In this document: positions 24,842 to 34,344 of the stretch, one piece after another
How positions within the stretch are numbered: the first letter of the stretch is position 1
Layout of the letters: each line of letters begins with the position of its first letter
Source of the DNA: Sulfitobacter sp.
Lineage (GTDB): Bacteria; Pseudomonadota; Alphaproteobacteria; Rhodobacterales; Rhodobacteraceae
Assembly: GCA_024637305.1 (NCBI GenBank)
Contig: JAGXFI010000166.1
Span: 1 to 46,507 of the forward strand
Direction: 5' to 3'
DNA: 46,507 nt
Translations under genes and position numbers: made by a program
The notes under the pieces: model-generated
What the model was told of the DNA's origin: nothing
What the model saw: only the letters and a program-made list of their open reading frames with translations
Databases searched by the model: none

Positions 24842-25786
24842 ATGGCGTATTTCCTGCTCCGCCGCACGGTCGGCTTTGTTCTTACATTGCTGGCGGTGTC
24901 GGTCGTGGTGTTCGCCGTGATGAACGTTTTGCCAGGCGATCCGCCGCTGACGATCCTCGGGCTTGACGCCACCGATGATGCACTGGCGGCCCTGCGCGAA
25001 CAGCTGGGCCTGAACGAGCCGTTGTTGACGCGCTATATCTCATGGGTCTGGAACGCCCTGCACGTCGATTTCGGGATCAGCCATTCCTTCCGCGTGCCGG
25101 TTTCCACGCTGATCGGGGAACGGCTGCCGCTGACGGTTTCGCTCGCGGTGGCCGGCATGGCCGTGACGCTGATACTGGCGCTCTCCCTCGGAATCGGCGC
25201 GGCGTCAAAACATCGGCAGGTCGGTGACTGGGGCGTGATGTTCCTCAGCCAGCTTGGTATCGCGGTGCCGGCATTTTGGCTGTCGATGCTGCTGGTTCTG
25301 CTGTTTGCCGTAAAACTGCGCTGGTTGCCGCCCGGAGGGTTTGCCGGATGGTCTGACCCCGTGGCGGCAATGCGCTCGCTCGTGTTGCCGACAGTCGCTC
25401 TCGCGCTGGTGCAATCGGCGGTTCTCGCCCGCGTCACACGATCCTCCGCGCTTGAGGTGATGCGTCAGGATTTCGTGCGCACCGCCCGCGCCAGCGGCCT
25501 GTCGCGGCGGCGTGTGCTGTGGCGGCATGTCCTGCCCAACGCGCTGGTGCCCATCGTCACCATTGTGGGGATGCAATTCGCGGCGCTGGTGACGGGAACG
25601 ATCGTGATCGAGAACGTATTCTACCTGCCGGGACTGGGGCGGCTGATCTTCCAGTCGATCTCCAACCGCGACCTGCCCACGGTTCAGGCGCTGGTGATGC
25701 TGTTTGCGGCCATTGTCGTGACGGCGAATTTCATTGTTGATCTTCTCTATGTGGTAATCGACCCCCGCCTGAAGGTCCGCGCATGA
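24842..25786 (+). CDS. ABC transporter permease, DppB type (system 2)
   Basis: A 314-residue inner-membrane protein beginning MAYFLLRRTVGFVLTLLAVSVVVFAVMN, with the DppB-type periplasmic loop (LREQLGLNEPLLTRYISWVW) and an EAA coupling loop around 215-240 (ARASGLSRRRVLWRHVLPNAL). It starts 19 bases after the binding-protein gene with only a weak ribosome site and overlaps the next permease by ATGA. Confidence 0.92.
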   Translation: MAYFLLRRTVGFVLTLLAVSVVVFAVMNVLPGDPPLTILGLDATDDALAALREQLGLNEPLLTRYISWVWNALHVDFGISHSFRVPVSTLIGERLPLTVSLAVAGMAVTLILALSLGIGAASKHRQVGDWGVMFLSQLGIAVPAFWLSMLLVLLFAVKLRWLPPGGFAGWSDPVAAMRSLVLPTVALALVQSAVLARVTRSSALEVMRQDFVRTARASGLSRRRVLWRHVLPNALVPIVTIVGMQFAALVTGTIVIENVFYLPGLGRLIFQSISNRDLPTVQALVMLFAAIVVTANFIVDLLYVVIDPRLKVRA

Positions 25787-26601
25787 GGCGACTGCCTGCG
25801 AATTTCATAATCGGCGCGATCCTCGTGACACTCGTGGTCGGGGCGGCGGCGCTCTCGCTGGTCTGGACGCCACATGAGGCGACACAGATGAATATCCGCG
25901 ACAAATTCGCCCCCCCTTCAGCCGAGCATTGGCTCGGCACGGACCAGCTGGGCCGGGATGTGGTATCGCAGCTGATGGCGGCGGCGCGTAATTCGATGAG
26001 CGTGGCACTGATTGCCGTGCTGTTGGGCGGCTCCATTGGCGTGGCGCTGGGGTTGCTGGCCTCCGCCATTGGCGGCTGGGTCGAGGACGGTGTGATGCGG
26101 CTTGCCGATCTGGGCTTTGCCTTTCCGGCGCTCTTGTTCGCGATCATGCTGGCGGCTGTATTCGGCCCGTCGCTTACCAACGCGGTGCTGGCCATCGCCT
26201 TCATCAACATTCCGGTCTTTGCCCGCGTGACGCGTGGATCGGCCAATCAGGTGTGGACGCTGGATTACGTGTCGGCGGCGCGGGCTGCGGGGATGAACCG
26301 GTTCGCCATCAGCCGCGATCACATCCTGCCCAATATCGCCGCCGCGATCATCGTGCAGGCGACGATCGAATTCGCCGTCGCGATCCTTGCCGAAGCGGCC
26401 CTGTCCTATCTCGGTCTCGGCGCGCAGCCGCCCGCGGCCAGCTGGGGCCGCATGCTGTCAGAGGCGCAGACGCTCATGTATCTTGCGCCGCAACTGGCGA
26501 TCTATCCCGGCCTGTGTATCGTCATCGCCGTGCTGGGCTTCGGCCTGCTGGGCGACGGGTTGCGCGACATCACTGATCCCCGCCTGACGAGGGAGCGCTA
26601 G
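25783..26601 (+). CDS. ABC transporter permease, DppC type (system 2)
   Basis: A 272-residue inner-membrane protein, shorter at the N-terminus than the system 1 counterpart. The motif HWLGTDQLGRDVVSQLMAAARNSM, the EAA coupling loop (ARAAGMNRFAISRDHILPN) and the C-terminal GDGLRDITDPRL are as expected for DppC/OppC. It is coupled by overlap to the DppB-type gene, and the ATPase ATG follows its TAG directly with no gap. Confidence 0.92.
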   Translation: MRRLPANFIIGAILVTLVVGAAALSLVWTPHEATQMNIRDKFAPPSAEHWLGTDQLGRDVVSQLMAAARNSMSVALIAVLLGGSIGVALGLLASAIGGWVEDGVMRLADLGFAFPALLFAIMLAAVFGPSLTNAVLAIAFINIPVFARVTRGSANQVWTLDYVSAARAAGMNRFAISRDHILPNIAAAIIVQATIEFAVAILAEAALSYLGLGAQPPAASWGRMLSEAQTLMYLAPQLAIYPGLCIVIAVLGFGLLGDGLRDITDPRLTRER

Positions 26602-27573
26602 ATGTTCCAGCTCACCGGTTTTACCGCCAGCTTCGGCAGCGCAACGGCCCTGCGCCGCGCCGATCTGACGATCCGTCAAGGCGACCGACTGGGCATCGTC
26701 GGCGAAAGCGGCTCCGGCAAGACAATGCTGGCGTTGTGCCTGATGGGCATGGCCCCGGATGCCGCGCAGCTTGACGGGCGTCTGGAGATCGATGGCCATG
26801 ACATGACCCATGCCACCGAAACCGCCTGGCAACACATGCGCGCGCGCCGGGTGGCAATGATCTTTCAGGAACCGATGGCCGCGCTCAATCCCTTGCGTCG
26901 GGTGGGCGACACGGTGATGGAGCCGATGATTGTCCACGAACGCCTCGGCAGGGACCAAGCACGGCAGCGCGCCCTGTCGCTATTCGAAGAGGTCGGCATC
27001 CCTGACCCCGTCGCCCGCCTTCGCCAGTTTCCACACGAACTCAGCGGTGGACAGCGCCAGCGTGTGCTTATCGCCCTCGCGCTGGCGTGCAACCCCGATC
27101 TGTTGATCGCGGATGAACCGACGACGGCGCTTGACGCGAATGTGGCGTTGCGGATCACTGACCTTCTGGTGCGGCTCGCGACAGAGCGGGGCATGGCGCT
27201 GGTTTTCATCACCCATGATCTGGCCGCAGTAGCACGCGCGACGCAGGATATCGTGGTCATGTACGGTGGCGACATGGTCGAACGCGGAACAACGGCCGAA
27301 GTGCTGGCCGATCCGGCGCATCCCTATACCAAAGGTCTGCTGGGCGCGCGGCCCGATCCCACCGCGCAAGCCCGCGACCACAACGGCAAACGCCGCCGCC
27401 TGCCGACCATCCCCGGCACGGTGCCGCCGCTGTTCTCGCTGCCACAGGGCTGCCGTTTTGCCGGGCGGTGTCCGGTCGAAATTCCGCGATGCGCCACGAA
27501 CCGCCCCGCGCCTCAGGATCTGGGCGCGAACCGCATCGCCGCTTGCCATCTGCTGAGGGGACAGCGACCATGA
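26602..27573 (+). CDS. ABC transporter ATP-binding protein, DppD type (system 2)
   Basis: A 323-residue ATPase. Walker A is GESGSGKT (~35), the Q-loop is in IFQEPMAALNP, the signature LSGGQRQR, Walker B LIADEPTTALD and the H-loop FITHD. The C-terminal oligopeptide-type Cys pair is present (GCRFAGRCPVE). The start codon directly abuts the permease stop, and its own stop overlaps the next ATPase start. Confidence 0.92.
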   Translation: MFQLTGFTASFGSATALRRADLTIRQGDRLGIVGESGSGKTMLALCLMGMAPDAAQLDGRLEIDGHDMTHATETAWQHMRARRVAMIFQEPMAALNPLRRVGDTVMEPMIVHERLGRDQARQRALSLFEEVGIPDPVARLRQFPHELSGGQRQRVLIALALACNPDLLIADEPTTALDANVALRITDLLVRLATERGMALVFITHDLAAVARATQDIVVMYGGDMVERGTTAEVLADPAHPYTKGLLGARPDPTAQARDHNGKRRRLPTIPGTVPPLFSLPQGCRFAGRCPVEIPRCATNRPAPQDLGANRIAACHLLRGQRP

Positions 27574-28355
27574 CCGCACCCCTGCTCGATGCGCGCAACC
27601 TTTCGCGACACTACCGAATGCCGCGCACATCGCTCTTGCGCGCGCCGCCCGTTCTGACTGCGGTGGACAACGTCAGCTTTACCATCCGCGCAGGTGAAAC
27701 CCTCGGGATCGTGGGCGAATCCGGCTCCGGAAAATCGACGCTGGCCCGTATGGTGATGGCGTTTGAACAGCCCGACGCGGGCGCGATCGTGTTTGAGGGT
27801 CAGAACCTGCACAACCTCTCCGCCTCTGCCCTGCGCAAGCTGAGACAGCGGTTTCAGATGGTGTTTCAGGACCCCTTCGGATCGCTCGATCCGCGCCGCC
27901 GGGTGGGCTGGTCGATTGCAGAGCCGTTGCGCGCCATCGGTGTGGACGCCGACACCAACCGCAGGACGGTTGAGGCGCTTGAACAGGTCGGCCTGCATCC
28001 GCGTGATGCTAACAAATATCCGCACGAGTTTTCCGGCGGTCAGCGCCAGCGCATCGCCATCGCCCGCGCCATCGTGACCCGCCCTGCCCTGCTGGTCGCG
28101 GACGAAGCGGTATCCGCGCTCGATGTCTCGGTGCAGGCGCAGATCCTCAACCTTCTGATGGATCTTCAGGACGATCTGGGGCTTGGCATCCTGTTCATCA
28201 GCCATGATCTGGCCGTCGTCGCTTCGATCTGCGATCAGCTTCTGGTGATGCAGAACGGCAAACCGGTCGAAGCCGGGCCGGCCGCCGAGGTCTTGCGAAA
28301 CCCTGCGCATCTTTATACCCAGACATTGCTGAAAGCAGCCGGAGTAACCGCATGA
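27570..28355 (+). CDS. ABC transporter ATP-binding protein, DppF type, short form (system 2)
   Basis: A 261-residue ATPase with Walker [10 protein letters not shown]-loop VFQDPFGSLDP, signature FSGGQRQR, Walker B VADEAVSALD and H-loop FISHD. It ends soon after the regulatory region (HLYTQTLLKAAG) and lacks the C-terminal Cys-containing extension found in the other five ATPases of this window. The start at 27570 is set by the ATGA overlap; the frame is open further upstream inside the preceding gene. Its stop overlaps the metallophosphoesterase start. Confidence 0.92.
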   Translation: MTAPLLDARNLSRHYRMPRTSLLRAPPVLTAVDNVSFTIRAGETLGIVGESGSGKSTLARMVMAFEQPDAGAIVFEGQNLHNLSASALRKLRQRFQMVFQDPFGSLDPRRRVGWSIAEPLRAIGVDADTNRRTVEALEQVGLHPRDANKYPHEFSGGQRQRIAIARAIVTRPALLVADEAVSALDVSVQAQILNLLMDLQDDLGLGILFISHDLAVVASICDQLLVMQNGKPVEAGPAAEVLRNPAHLYTQTLLKAAGVTA

Positions 28356-29158
28356 CCCGTTTCATCCATCTGACCGATCTGCATATTTCTCACCCCGATG
28401 CGGGCGACCCTTCCGACAAGTCCGGCGCAATCGAGATCCTGCGCCGTGTCGTCGGAATCGTGAACGGCATGGACCGACAGCCGGAGTTCGTCGTGGCCAG
28501 CGGCGATCTGACGAACATGGGCGACACGGCAAGCTATGAACTGGTGCGCGATCTCCTGAATCCTCTGCGTGCGCCGCTTGTAATGGCGCTTGGCAATCAT
28601 GACAAACGCGCGCCGTTTCATGACGTGCTCGGCAACGCCGGTTCCGATGCGCCCTATTGCCACGACGCGGCCCATGGCGATCTGCATGTCATCACGCTGG
28701 ACACCTCCATCGCGGGGCATGTGGCGGGGACAATCTGCGATGCGCAGTTCGACTTCCTGCGCGCCGCGCTGGATCGGCACACCGACATGCCCAAACTGAT
28801 CGTCATGCACCACCCACCGCGTGTCGATCCCGACGGACTGCCCTGGGGCAGCATAGACATGGCCGCCACCGACCGCCTTGCCGCGACGCTGAAAGGTCAT
28901 GACATCGCGGGCATCCTGTCGGGCCACATTCACCTCAACCGTGTAAGCCACTGGCACGGTATCTCGGTCGTCATCTCGAACGGACAGGATTCTTCCATTG
29001 ACGTGCTGGAAACCACGGATCTGCGGCTGGTCGAAGGCACTGGGATGGGAATTTGCGACTGGCGGCCCTCCGGCCTCTCGGTCAGCTTCGTACCGCTCTC
29101 GCCGATCCCGCGCGAGATCGCCGTGATAGACCGCGCGCGGCTGCTGGCGTTCACCTGA
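28352..29158 (+). CDS. Calcineurin-like metallophosphoesterase (CpdA/GpdQ-like)
   Basis: A 268-residue di-metal phosphoesterase with all five family blocks: LTDLHIS (D-x-H), SGDLTNMG, GNHDKR, MHHPP and SGHIHLNR (GHxH). The order and spacing match the class III cyclic-nucleotide phosphodiesterase/glycerophosphodiesterase group (CpdA, GpdQ, Rv0805) rather than protein phosphatases. There is no signal peptide, so it acts in the cytoplasm. The start overlaps the ATPase stop (ATGA), and the stop overlaps the next start (TGATG), so it is firmly part of the transporter operon. A phosphodiester brought in by system 2 is the simplest substrate guess; regulation of cyclic nucleotides is the alternative. 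Confidence 0.87.
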   Translation: MTRFIHLTDLHISHPDAGDPSDKSGAIEILRRVVGIVNGMDRQPEFVVASGDLTNMGDTASYELVRDLLNPLRAPLVMALGNHDKRAPFHDVLGNAGSDAPYCHDAAHGDLHVITLDTSIAGHVAGTICDAQFDFLRAALDRHTDMPKLIVMHHPPRVDPDGLPWGSIDMAATDRLAATLKGHDIAGILSGHIHLNRVSHWHGISVVISNGQDSSIDVLETTDLRLVEGTGMGICDWRPSGLSVSFVPLSPIPREIAVIDRARLLAFT

Positions 29159-29904
29159 TGCGCCGGTCCCGTCACCTGCCCGTCCAGGGGGCGTTCAATA
29201 TCCGCGACCTCGGCGGGTATACCACCATTACGGGTGTCTCCATCCGCTGGCGGCGCTTCATGCGGTCAGACAGCCTGCACCGGATTGCCCCCGGCGAGGT
29301 CCAGCGACTGCATGACGAAGGCTTGCGCGTCGTCATCGACCTGCGCACGACGGATGAGTTGCAAGGGGCACCGAACCCTTTCACGGCTTTCGCGGACGTC
29401 CATTTCATCCATCTGCCGCTGTTCGACGACCTGTCACCCCAGGCGATGTCACGGGCGGCCCGCAGTGACCACGATCACCCGCTGTTCACCTTCTACATGG
29501 CAGCGCTTGAAACGCGCGGTCCTGCAATCCGCACGATCCTGTCGGAGATGGCGCGTGTCGAAGAGGGTGCCGTGCTGTTCAACTGTACCGCCGGAAAGGA
29601 TCGCACCGGCATCATCGCAGCCTTGCTTCTGGGGATCGCCGATGTGGACCGTGACCAGATCATCGCCGACTATACGCTGACAGCCGATCTTATCCCTGAT
29701 CTGGTAAGCGAGTTCCTCGCGTTGTCGCGCGAAAGGGGCGGTGACACCAAAAGCTACGCCCGCCTGCTGGAAAGCCCTGCATCCGCGATCACCGCGACGC
29801 TTGACCAGATCGACGCGCGCTATGGCACGATCGAAGGATACCTTGACGCCATCGGACTTCCACAGACCGACCTTCAAACCCTGCGTAAACGCCTGACCGA
29901 CTGA
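29158..29904 (+). CDS. Tyrosine-phosphatase-like enzyme (DSP/Y_phosphatase3 family)
   Basis: A 248-residue protein with the N-terminal motif QGAFNIRDLGGY typical of bacterial Y_phosphatase3 proteins and the P-loop CTAGKDRTG (C-x5-R; the residue before Cys is Asn instead of the usual His). A general-acid Asp is probable in LPLFDDL. Relatives dephosphorylate phosphotyrosine, phosphoinositides or other phosphomonoesters. The start at 29158 shares the base with the preceding TGA (TGATG). It is the last gene of the importer 2 operon and could remove a phosphomonoester left by the phosphoesterase. The convergent M32 gene ends 48 bases downstream, with no clear terminator between. Confidence 0.85.
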   Translation: MRRSRHLPVQGAFNIRDLGGYTTITGVSIRWRRFMRSDSLHRIAPGEVQRLHDEGLRVVIDLRTTDELQGAPNPFTAFADVHFIHLPLFDDLSPQAMSRAARSDHDHPLFTFYMAALETRGPAIRTILSEMARVEEGAVLFNCTAGKDRTGIIAALLLGIADVDRDQIIADYTLTADLIPDLVSEFLALSRERGGDTKSYARLLESPASAITATLDQIDARYGTIEGYLDAIGLPQTDLQTLRKRLTD

Positions 29905-29952
29905 AGCGCGCGCTGCCGCACCCGCACCAAACCGATCCCCATATATGTCCAG

Positions 29953-31425
29953 CTACCCACCGAACTTACGGCTCAGATAGTCCAGATAAGGCTGTGGATC
30001 ATTTGCGACCAAGCCAAGATTGCCTAGCAGCTCTGCCCGTGTGTGCGACCGGCCATGTCGCCAGACCGCATCTTCCAACGCGGCGCGCAGCGGGCCAGTA
30101 TCGGCGCGGTCCAGACCTGAACGGATGGCAGGCTGCGTGGCGTCGAAATGCGCCATGAGCTGCGCCGCCGTGGCATTGCCGATGGTATAGGTCGGAAACG
30201 AACCGATATAGCCCGAGGACCAGTGAACATCCTGCAAGCATCCTTGCGCATCCTCAGTGATCTCGACGCCCAGATCGTCGCGCATCGCGGCGCGCCAGAC
30301 ATCGGGCACGTCCCGAACCGCCAACGACCCGTCCATCAGCGCCATTTCCAGCCGGACGCGCAGCATGATGTGCAGATCATAGGTCAGTTCGTCCGCTTCG
30401 ACCCGGATCGGCCCCGGCTCTACCCGGTTGATGGCCGCGACGAATTCGGCCTCGCTGACATCGCGCAGTTGTTCGGAGAACGTATCGCACAGACGCGGGT
30501 AATGCGCGGACCAGAACGCCGCAGTGCGGCCCACATGGTTCTCCAACAGCCGCGACTGGCTTTCGTGCATGCCGAAACTGGTGCCGCCGACAGCGTAAAG
30601 CCCGATCATGTCCGTCGCGAAAGCCCCGCGCGTATGCGACGGATCGACACCCTGTTCATAAAGCGCGTGGCCGACCTCGTGAATGCTGCCGAAGATCGAC
30701 ATCGGCAGATAGCCACGCGGCCAGCGTGACGTGATCCGCACATCATTGCGGGTAAAGCTGACCTCGAAGGGATGCACCGCCGTGTCCAGCCGCCCACGGT
30801 CGAAATCATACCCCAGCGCACGCGCGGTTTCAGCGGCGAAACGCTGCTGCAACTCGGGTGGATAGTCGCGATAAAGGAAATCCGTGCGCGGTTTCTGCCG
30901 CCCCCGCGCGGCGTCCAGCACCGGTTTGATCCCGTTGCGTAACGTGTCAAAGAACGCCGACAGGCTGGCCGCTGTCTCATTCGGCTCGTAGATCTGAACC
31001 ATCGGATCATACGGATGGCCGTCATATCCAAGCGCCTGCGCACTTTGGCGGGCAAGGTCGACGACCTTTTCCAGATGCGGCTGGAACAGCGCGAAATCGG
31101 ACGTCTCGCGCGCCTTTGCCCATGCGGCCCCCGCGACCGTCGCCTGTTCGGCCTGCGCGCGCAACAATGCGGCGGGCAGGCGCGCGTGGTGGGTTATGGC
31201 CTGCTGTACCGCTGCGGCGGCAGGATCATCCACCGCCGCATCAACGGCATCCTGCATCGCCGGATCGAGGATCATCTCGCGCGCGATACCCATCAGCGTC
31301 GCAACCTGATGGCCCCGTGTTTCAGCCCCGCCCGACGGCATCTGTGTGCGAGCATCCCAGTTCAGCGTATTGACCGCGCACAGCACATCATTGAGCCGTG
31401 CCACCCGTGTTGCCAGATCGCTCAT
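29953..31425 (-). CDS. M32-family carboxypeptidase (carboxypeptidase Taq-like)
   Basis: A 490-residue zinc carboxypeptidase, the usual length for M32. The HEXXH zinc site is HEVGH in GSIHEVGHALYEQG (~255), with the downstream glutamate ligand region ESQSRLLENHVGR (~285). The N-terminus NTLNWDARTQMPSGG and later SYGY/GYIGSFPTYTIGN-like stretches fit the family. These enzymes remove C-terminal residues from short peptides in the cytoplasm. The gene is the last of the importer 3 operon; its ATG overlaps the neighbouring sequence of the ATPase stop (ATGA). This strengthens the view that system 3 imports peptides or peptide-like amides. Confidence 0.92.
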   Translation of the reverse strand: MSDLATRVARLNDVLCAVNTLNWDARTQMPSGGAETRGHQVATLMGIAREMILDPAMQDAVDAAVDDPAAAAVQQAITHHARLPAALLRAQAEQATVAGAAWAKARETSDFALFQPHLEKVVDLARQSAQALGYDGHPYDPMVQIYEPNETAASLSAFFDTLRNGIKPVLDAARGRQKPRTDFLYRDYPPELQQRFAAETARALGYDFDRGRLDTAVHPFEVSFTRNDVRITSRWPRGYLPMSIFGSIHEVGHALYEQGVDPSHTRGAFATDMIGLYAVGGTSFGMHESQSRLLENHVGRTAAFWSAHYPRLCDTFSEQLRDVSEAEFVAAINRVEPGPIRVEADELTYDLHIMLRVRLEMALMDGSLAVRDVPDVWRAAMRDDLGVEITEDAQGCLQDVHWSSGYIGSFPTYTIGNATAAQLMAHFDATQPAIRSGLDRADTGPLRAALEDAVWRHGRSHTRAELLGNLGLVANDPQPYLDYLSRKFGG

Positions 31426-32444
31426 GCCGCTGCGTCCTGTAGGCCAACACCACCGTCATTGAGGTGGCACGCGACCGTGCGGGCTGGTCCTGCGTCGGTC
31501 AAACGCGGCACTTCGACCCTGCAGCGCGGCCCGGCAAGCGGACAGCGGGGATGAAACGCACAACCTGACGGCGGATTGATCGGCGACGGGATCTCGCCCT
31601 TGATCGCTTCGAACACGCGCCTGCCAGTGCCGACCGTTGGAACGGAGGCGAAAAGCGCGCTGGTATAGGGATGTTTAGGCTCGGCATAAAGCTGATCGGC
31701 CGGGGCCAGTTCCACCAATCGCCCCAGATACATGATCGCCACGCGGTCGCAGACATGACGGACGACGGACAGATCATGACTGATGAACAACGCCGTCAAA
31801 CCCAGATCGCGGCGCAGATCCATGAAAAGATTGAGCACCTGCGCCTGAATGGACACGTCCAGCGATGCGACGGCCTCGTCCAGTACCAGCAGGTCAGGCT
31901 CCATCGCCAGCGCGCGCGCAATCGCCACGCGCTGCCGCTGGCCACCGGAAAACTGGTGCGGCAAACGGTCGGCATAAGCCCCTTCAAGCCCCACCTTTTC
32001 CAGCAGTTCGCGCATGCGGGCGCGCACCTCGCCAGCGGGAATGATACAGTGATGGCGCGGACCTTCGGCCAGTGTCTCGCCCACCTTCATCCGCGGGTTG
32101 AGCGAGGCAAACGGGTCCTGATGGATCATCTGCACCTGCGTCGTCAGCTTGTCGATATTGCCGCCACGTTCGCGCGCGATCGGCTTGCCGTGCAGGGTGA
32201 CGCGCCCGTCGCTGGGGGCGTAGATGCCTGTCACCACACGGCCCAGGGTGGACTTGCCGCATCCGCTTTCGCCGACGATCCCCACCACCTCGCCGGGGGC
32301 CACGTTCAGCGATACGTCCGACAGCGCATGCACCACCACGGGCTTGCCGCCGCCGGTGACCTTGCCGACCAGACGCTCCGCCAGCCCCGGCATCCGGGTA
32401 AACCGCTTGGAGACGTTTTCAATTCTCAGGATGGGGTCGGTCAT
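31422..32444 (-). CDS. ABC transporter ATP-binding protein, DppF type (system 3)
   Basis: A 340-residue ATPase with Walker A GESGCGKS, Q-loop IHQDPFASLNP, signature FSGGQRQR, Walker B VLDEAVASLD and H-loop FISHD. The C-terminal Cys pair is in GCAFHPRCPLA. The start at 32444 is preferred to 32468 because of the ATGA overlap with the DppD-type gene. Its own stop overlaps the M32 carboxypeptidase start. Confidence 0.92.
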   Translation of the reverse strand: MTDPILRIENVSKRFTRMPGLAERLVGKVTGGGKPVVVHALSDVSLNVAPGEVVGIVGESGCGKSTLGRVVTGIYAPSDGRVTLHGKPIARERGGNIDKLTTQVQMIHQDPFASLNPRMKVGETLAEGPRHHCIIPAGEVRARMRELLEKVGLEGAYADRLPHQFSGGQRQRVAIARALAMEPDLLVLDEAVASLDVSIQAQVLNLFMDLRRDLGLTALFISHDLSVVRHVCDRVAIMYLGRLVELAPADQLYAEPKHPYTSALFASVPTVGTGRRVFEAIKGEIPSPINPPSGCAFHPRCPLAGPRCRVEVPRLTDAGPARTVACHLNDGGVGLQDAAA

Positions 32445-33406
32445 GATCGCTCCAGCGGGTGGTGGCACAGGACGGTTTGACCGTCCACGGTATCTTCGGG
32501 CGGCGTCTTGGCGCAGATCTCAGTCGCGCGTGGGCAGCGCGGACGAAACGGACAGCCTTGCGGCAGCCGCGACAACTGCGGCGTCGATCCGGGGATCTGC
32601 GGCAGCGGCGTGCCAGGTTCATGCAGCGCCGGTATCGATTCCAACAAACCCTTCGTGTAGGGATGCCGCGGCTGGCCGATAACCTGCGCCGCCGTGCCCC
32701 GTTCGACAATGCGCCCAGCGTACATGACGCAGATATCGTCGGCGAGGCTTGATACCACGGCAAGGTCATGGGTGATCCAGACGATGGCCGCACCGGTGTT
32801 GTCCGCCAGCTCACGCACTTCGGCGAGGATCTGACCCTGGATCGACACGTCCAGCGCGGTCGTCGCCTCATCCGCGATGATGACCGACGGGCTGTGCAGC
32901 AGGGCCATCGCAATGGCAACCCGCTGGCGCATCCCCCCCGACAACTGATGCGGATACGCCTTGAGCCGCTCTGCGGGCGACGGAATACCCACGGTCTCCA
33001 ACGCTTTGCGCGCCTCTTCCAGCGCCGCGTTCTTCGACATTTTGCGATGCACCCGCACGGCCATTGCCATCTGGTCGCCGACGCGCAGGACGGGGTTCAG
33101 CGTCATCATCGGATCCTGGAACACCATCGCGACCTTGCTGCCGCGCATCTTGCGCATGTCTTCGTCCGACAGACCACGCAGGTCGGATCCGTCCACCAGC
33201 ACCTGCCCGGCGCGCACCTCTCCCGGTGCGTCGATCAGGCCCATGATGGAAAAACCGGTCACGCTCTTGCCCGACCCGCTTTCCCCGACAAGCCCGAGGA
33301 TACGCCCCTTTTCGACGGTAAAGCTCACGTCGTTGACAGCGGTGACGGCTCCGCCGCGCGTGTCGAAACGGGTGGTCAGGCCTTTGACCTCAAGCGCGGC
33401 AGTCAT
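32441..33406 (-). CDS. ABC transporter ATP-binding protein, DppD type (system 3)
   Basis: A 321-residue ATPase with Walker [10 protein letters not shown]-loop [11 protein letters not shown], signature LSGGMRQR, Walker [12 protein letters not shown] and H-loop WITHD. The C-terminal Cys pair is in [11 protein letters not shown]. It overlaps both neighbours by ATGA. Confidence 0.92.
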   Translation of the reverse strand: MTAALEVKGLTTRFDTRGGAVTAVNDVSFTVEKGRILGLVGESGSGKSVTGFSIMGLIDAPGEVRAGQVLVDGSDLRGLSDEDMRKMRGSKVAMVFQDPMMTLNPVLRVGDQMAMAVRVHRKMSKNAALEEARKALETVGIPSPAERLKAYPHQLSGGMRQRVAIAMALLHSPSVIIADEATTALDVSIQGQILAEVRELADNTGAAIVWITHDLAVVSSLADDICVMYAGRIVERGTAAQVIGQPRHPYTKGLLESIPALHEPGTPLPQIPGSTPQLSRLPQGCPFRPRCPRATEICAKTPPEDTVDGQTVLCHHPLERS

Positions 33407-34344
33407 CGGCTGTTCCTCGGGTCCAGAACGTTGCGGACCTGATCGCCCACAAGGTTGATCGCCACGACGGTTATCATCAGGAAAATACCCGGATAGATCG
33501 ACAACCAGTAGCGTCCGGCGTGAATGTATTTGAACCCGTTCGAGATAAGCGTGCCCAGCGACGGCTCCGTCAGGGGCAGGCCCACGCCCAGAAAAGACAG
33601 GGTCGCCTCAAGCGAAATCGCGCTGGCGACCTGAACGGTGGCGACCACGATCAGCGGCGGCAGCACGTTGGGCAACAGGTGCTTGAACATCACCCGCCAT
33701 GTCGGCAGTGGGGTAGAGCGCGCCGCTTCGATATAATCCTTGCGCCGCTCTACTGATGCGGCACCATGCGTGGTGCGGGCGAAATAGGCGTATTGCGCGA
33801 CGACCAGCGCAAAGATGATCTGCGGTATCCCCTGCCCCAGCATCGCAACCATCACCAGCGCCAGCAGGATCGCGGGCATCGACAGTTGCAGGTCGACGAT
33901 CCGCATCAACAACGCTTCGATGCGCCCGCCGAAATACGCCGCTGTCAGCCCCACGGTGATGCCAACCGCGAGCGCCAGCGCGCCGGCGGAAATGCCGATC
34001 ACGAAACTGGTGCGCAGCCCGTAGAAAATCGCCGACAGCATGTCGCGGCCCGCATTGTCGGTCCCCAGCACATGGGCATAGCCTCCCGACCCTTCGGTGC
34101 CCGGCGGCAAAAACGCATCCAGCCAATCGAGCTTGGCCAGATCATAGGGGTCTTGTGGCACCAGAAACGGGGCAAAGAACGCCCCCAGCACCAGTGCCAC
34201 GATCACGATCAGCGCGGCAATCGCGACCCATGACTGCCGGTAGTCCGACCAGAAGTTGCGCAGCCGCATCACGCGCGTTTCCGCCGGGGGCGCGGCCGGA
34301 ACCGCCGTGACGTTGCTTTCAGGTGTCAGGGTATCGGTCATCAT
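33403..34344 (-). CDS. ABC transporter permease, DppC type (system 3)
   Basis: A 313-residue inner-membrane protein with a long polar N-terminus (~30 residues) before the first helix, then the HVLGTDNAGRDMLSAIFYGLRTS motif. The coupling loop reads ARSTPLPTWRVMFKHLLPN and lacks the usual central Gly of the EAA motif. The C-terminus GDQVRNVLDPRN is family-typical. It overlaps the DppB-type gene by ATGA. Confidence 0.92.
   Translation of the reverse strand: MMTDTLTPESNVTAVPAAPPAETRVMRLRNFWSDYRQSWVAIAALIVIVALVLGAFFAPFLVPQDPYDLAKLDWLDAFLPPGTEGSGGYAHVLGTDNAGRDMLSAIFYGLRTSFVIGISAGALALAVGITVGLTAAYFGGRIEALLMRIVDLQLSMPAILLALVMVAMLGQGIPQIIFALVVAQYAYFARTTHGAASVERRKDYIEAARSTPLPTWRVMFKHLLPNVLPPLIVVATVQVASAISLEATLSFLGVGLPLTEPSLGTLISNGFKYIHAGRYWLSIYPGIFLMITVVAINLVGDQVRNVLDPRNSR

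Noticed and set aside
28352-29904. Possible defence-type pairing of phosphoesterase and phosphatase
   Set aside because: Both genes overlap the transporter genes in one operon, and nothing nearby suggests phage defence; a metabolic role is simpler.
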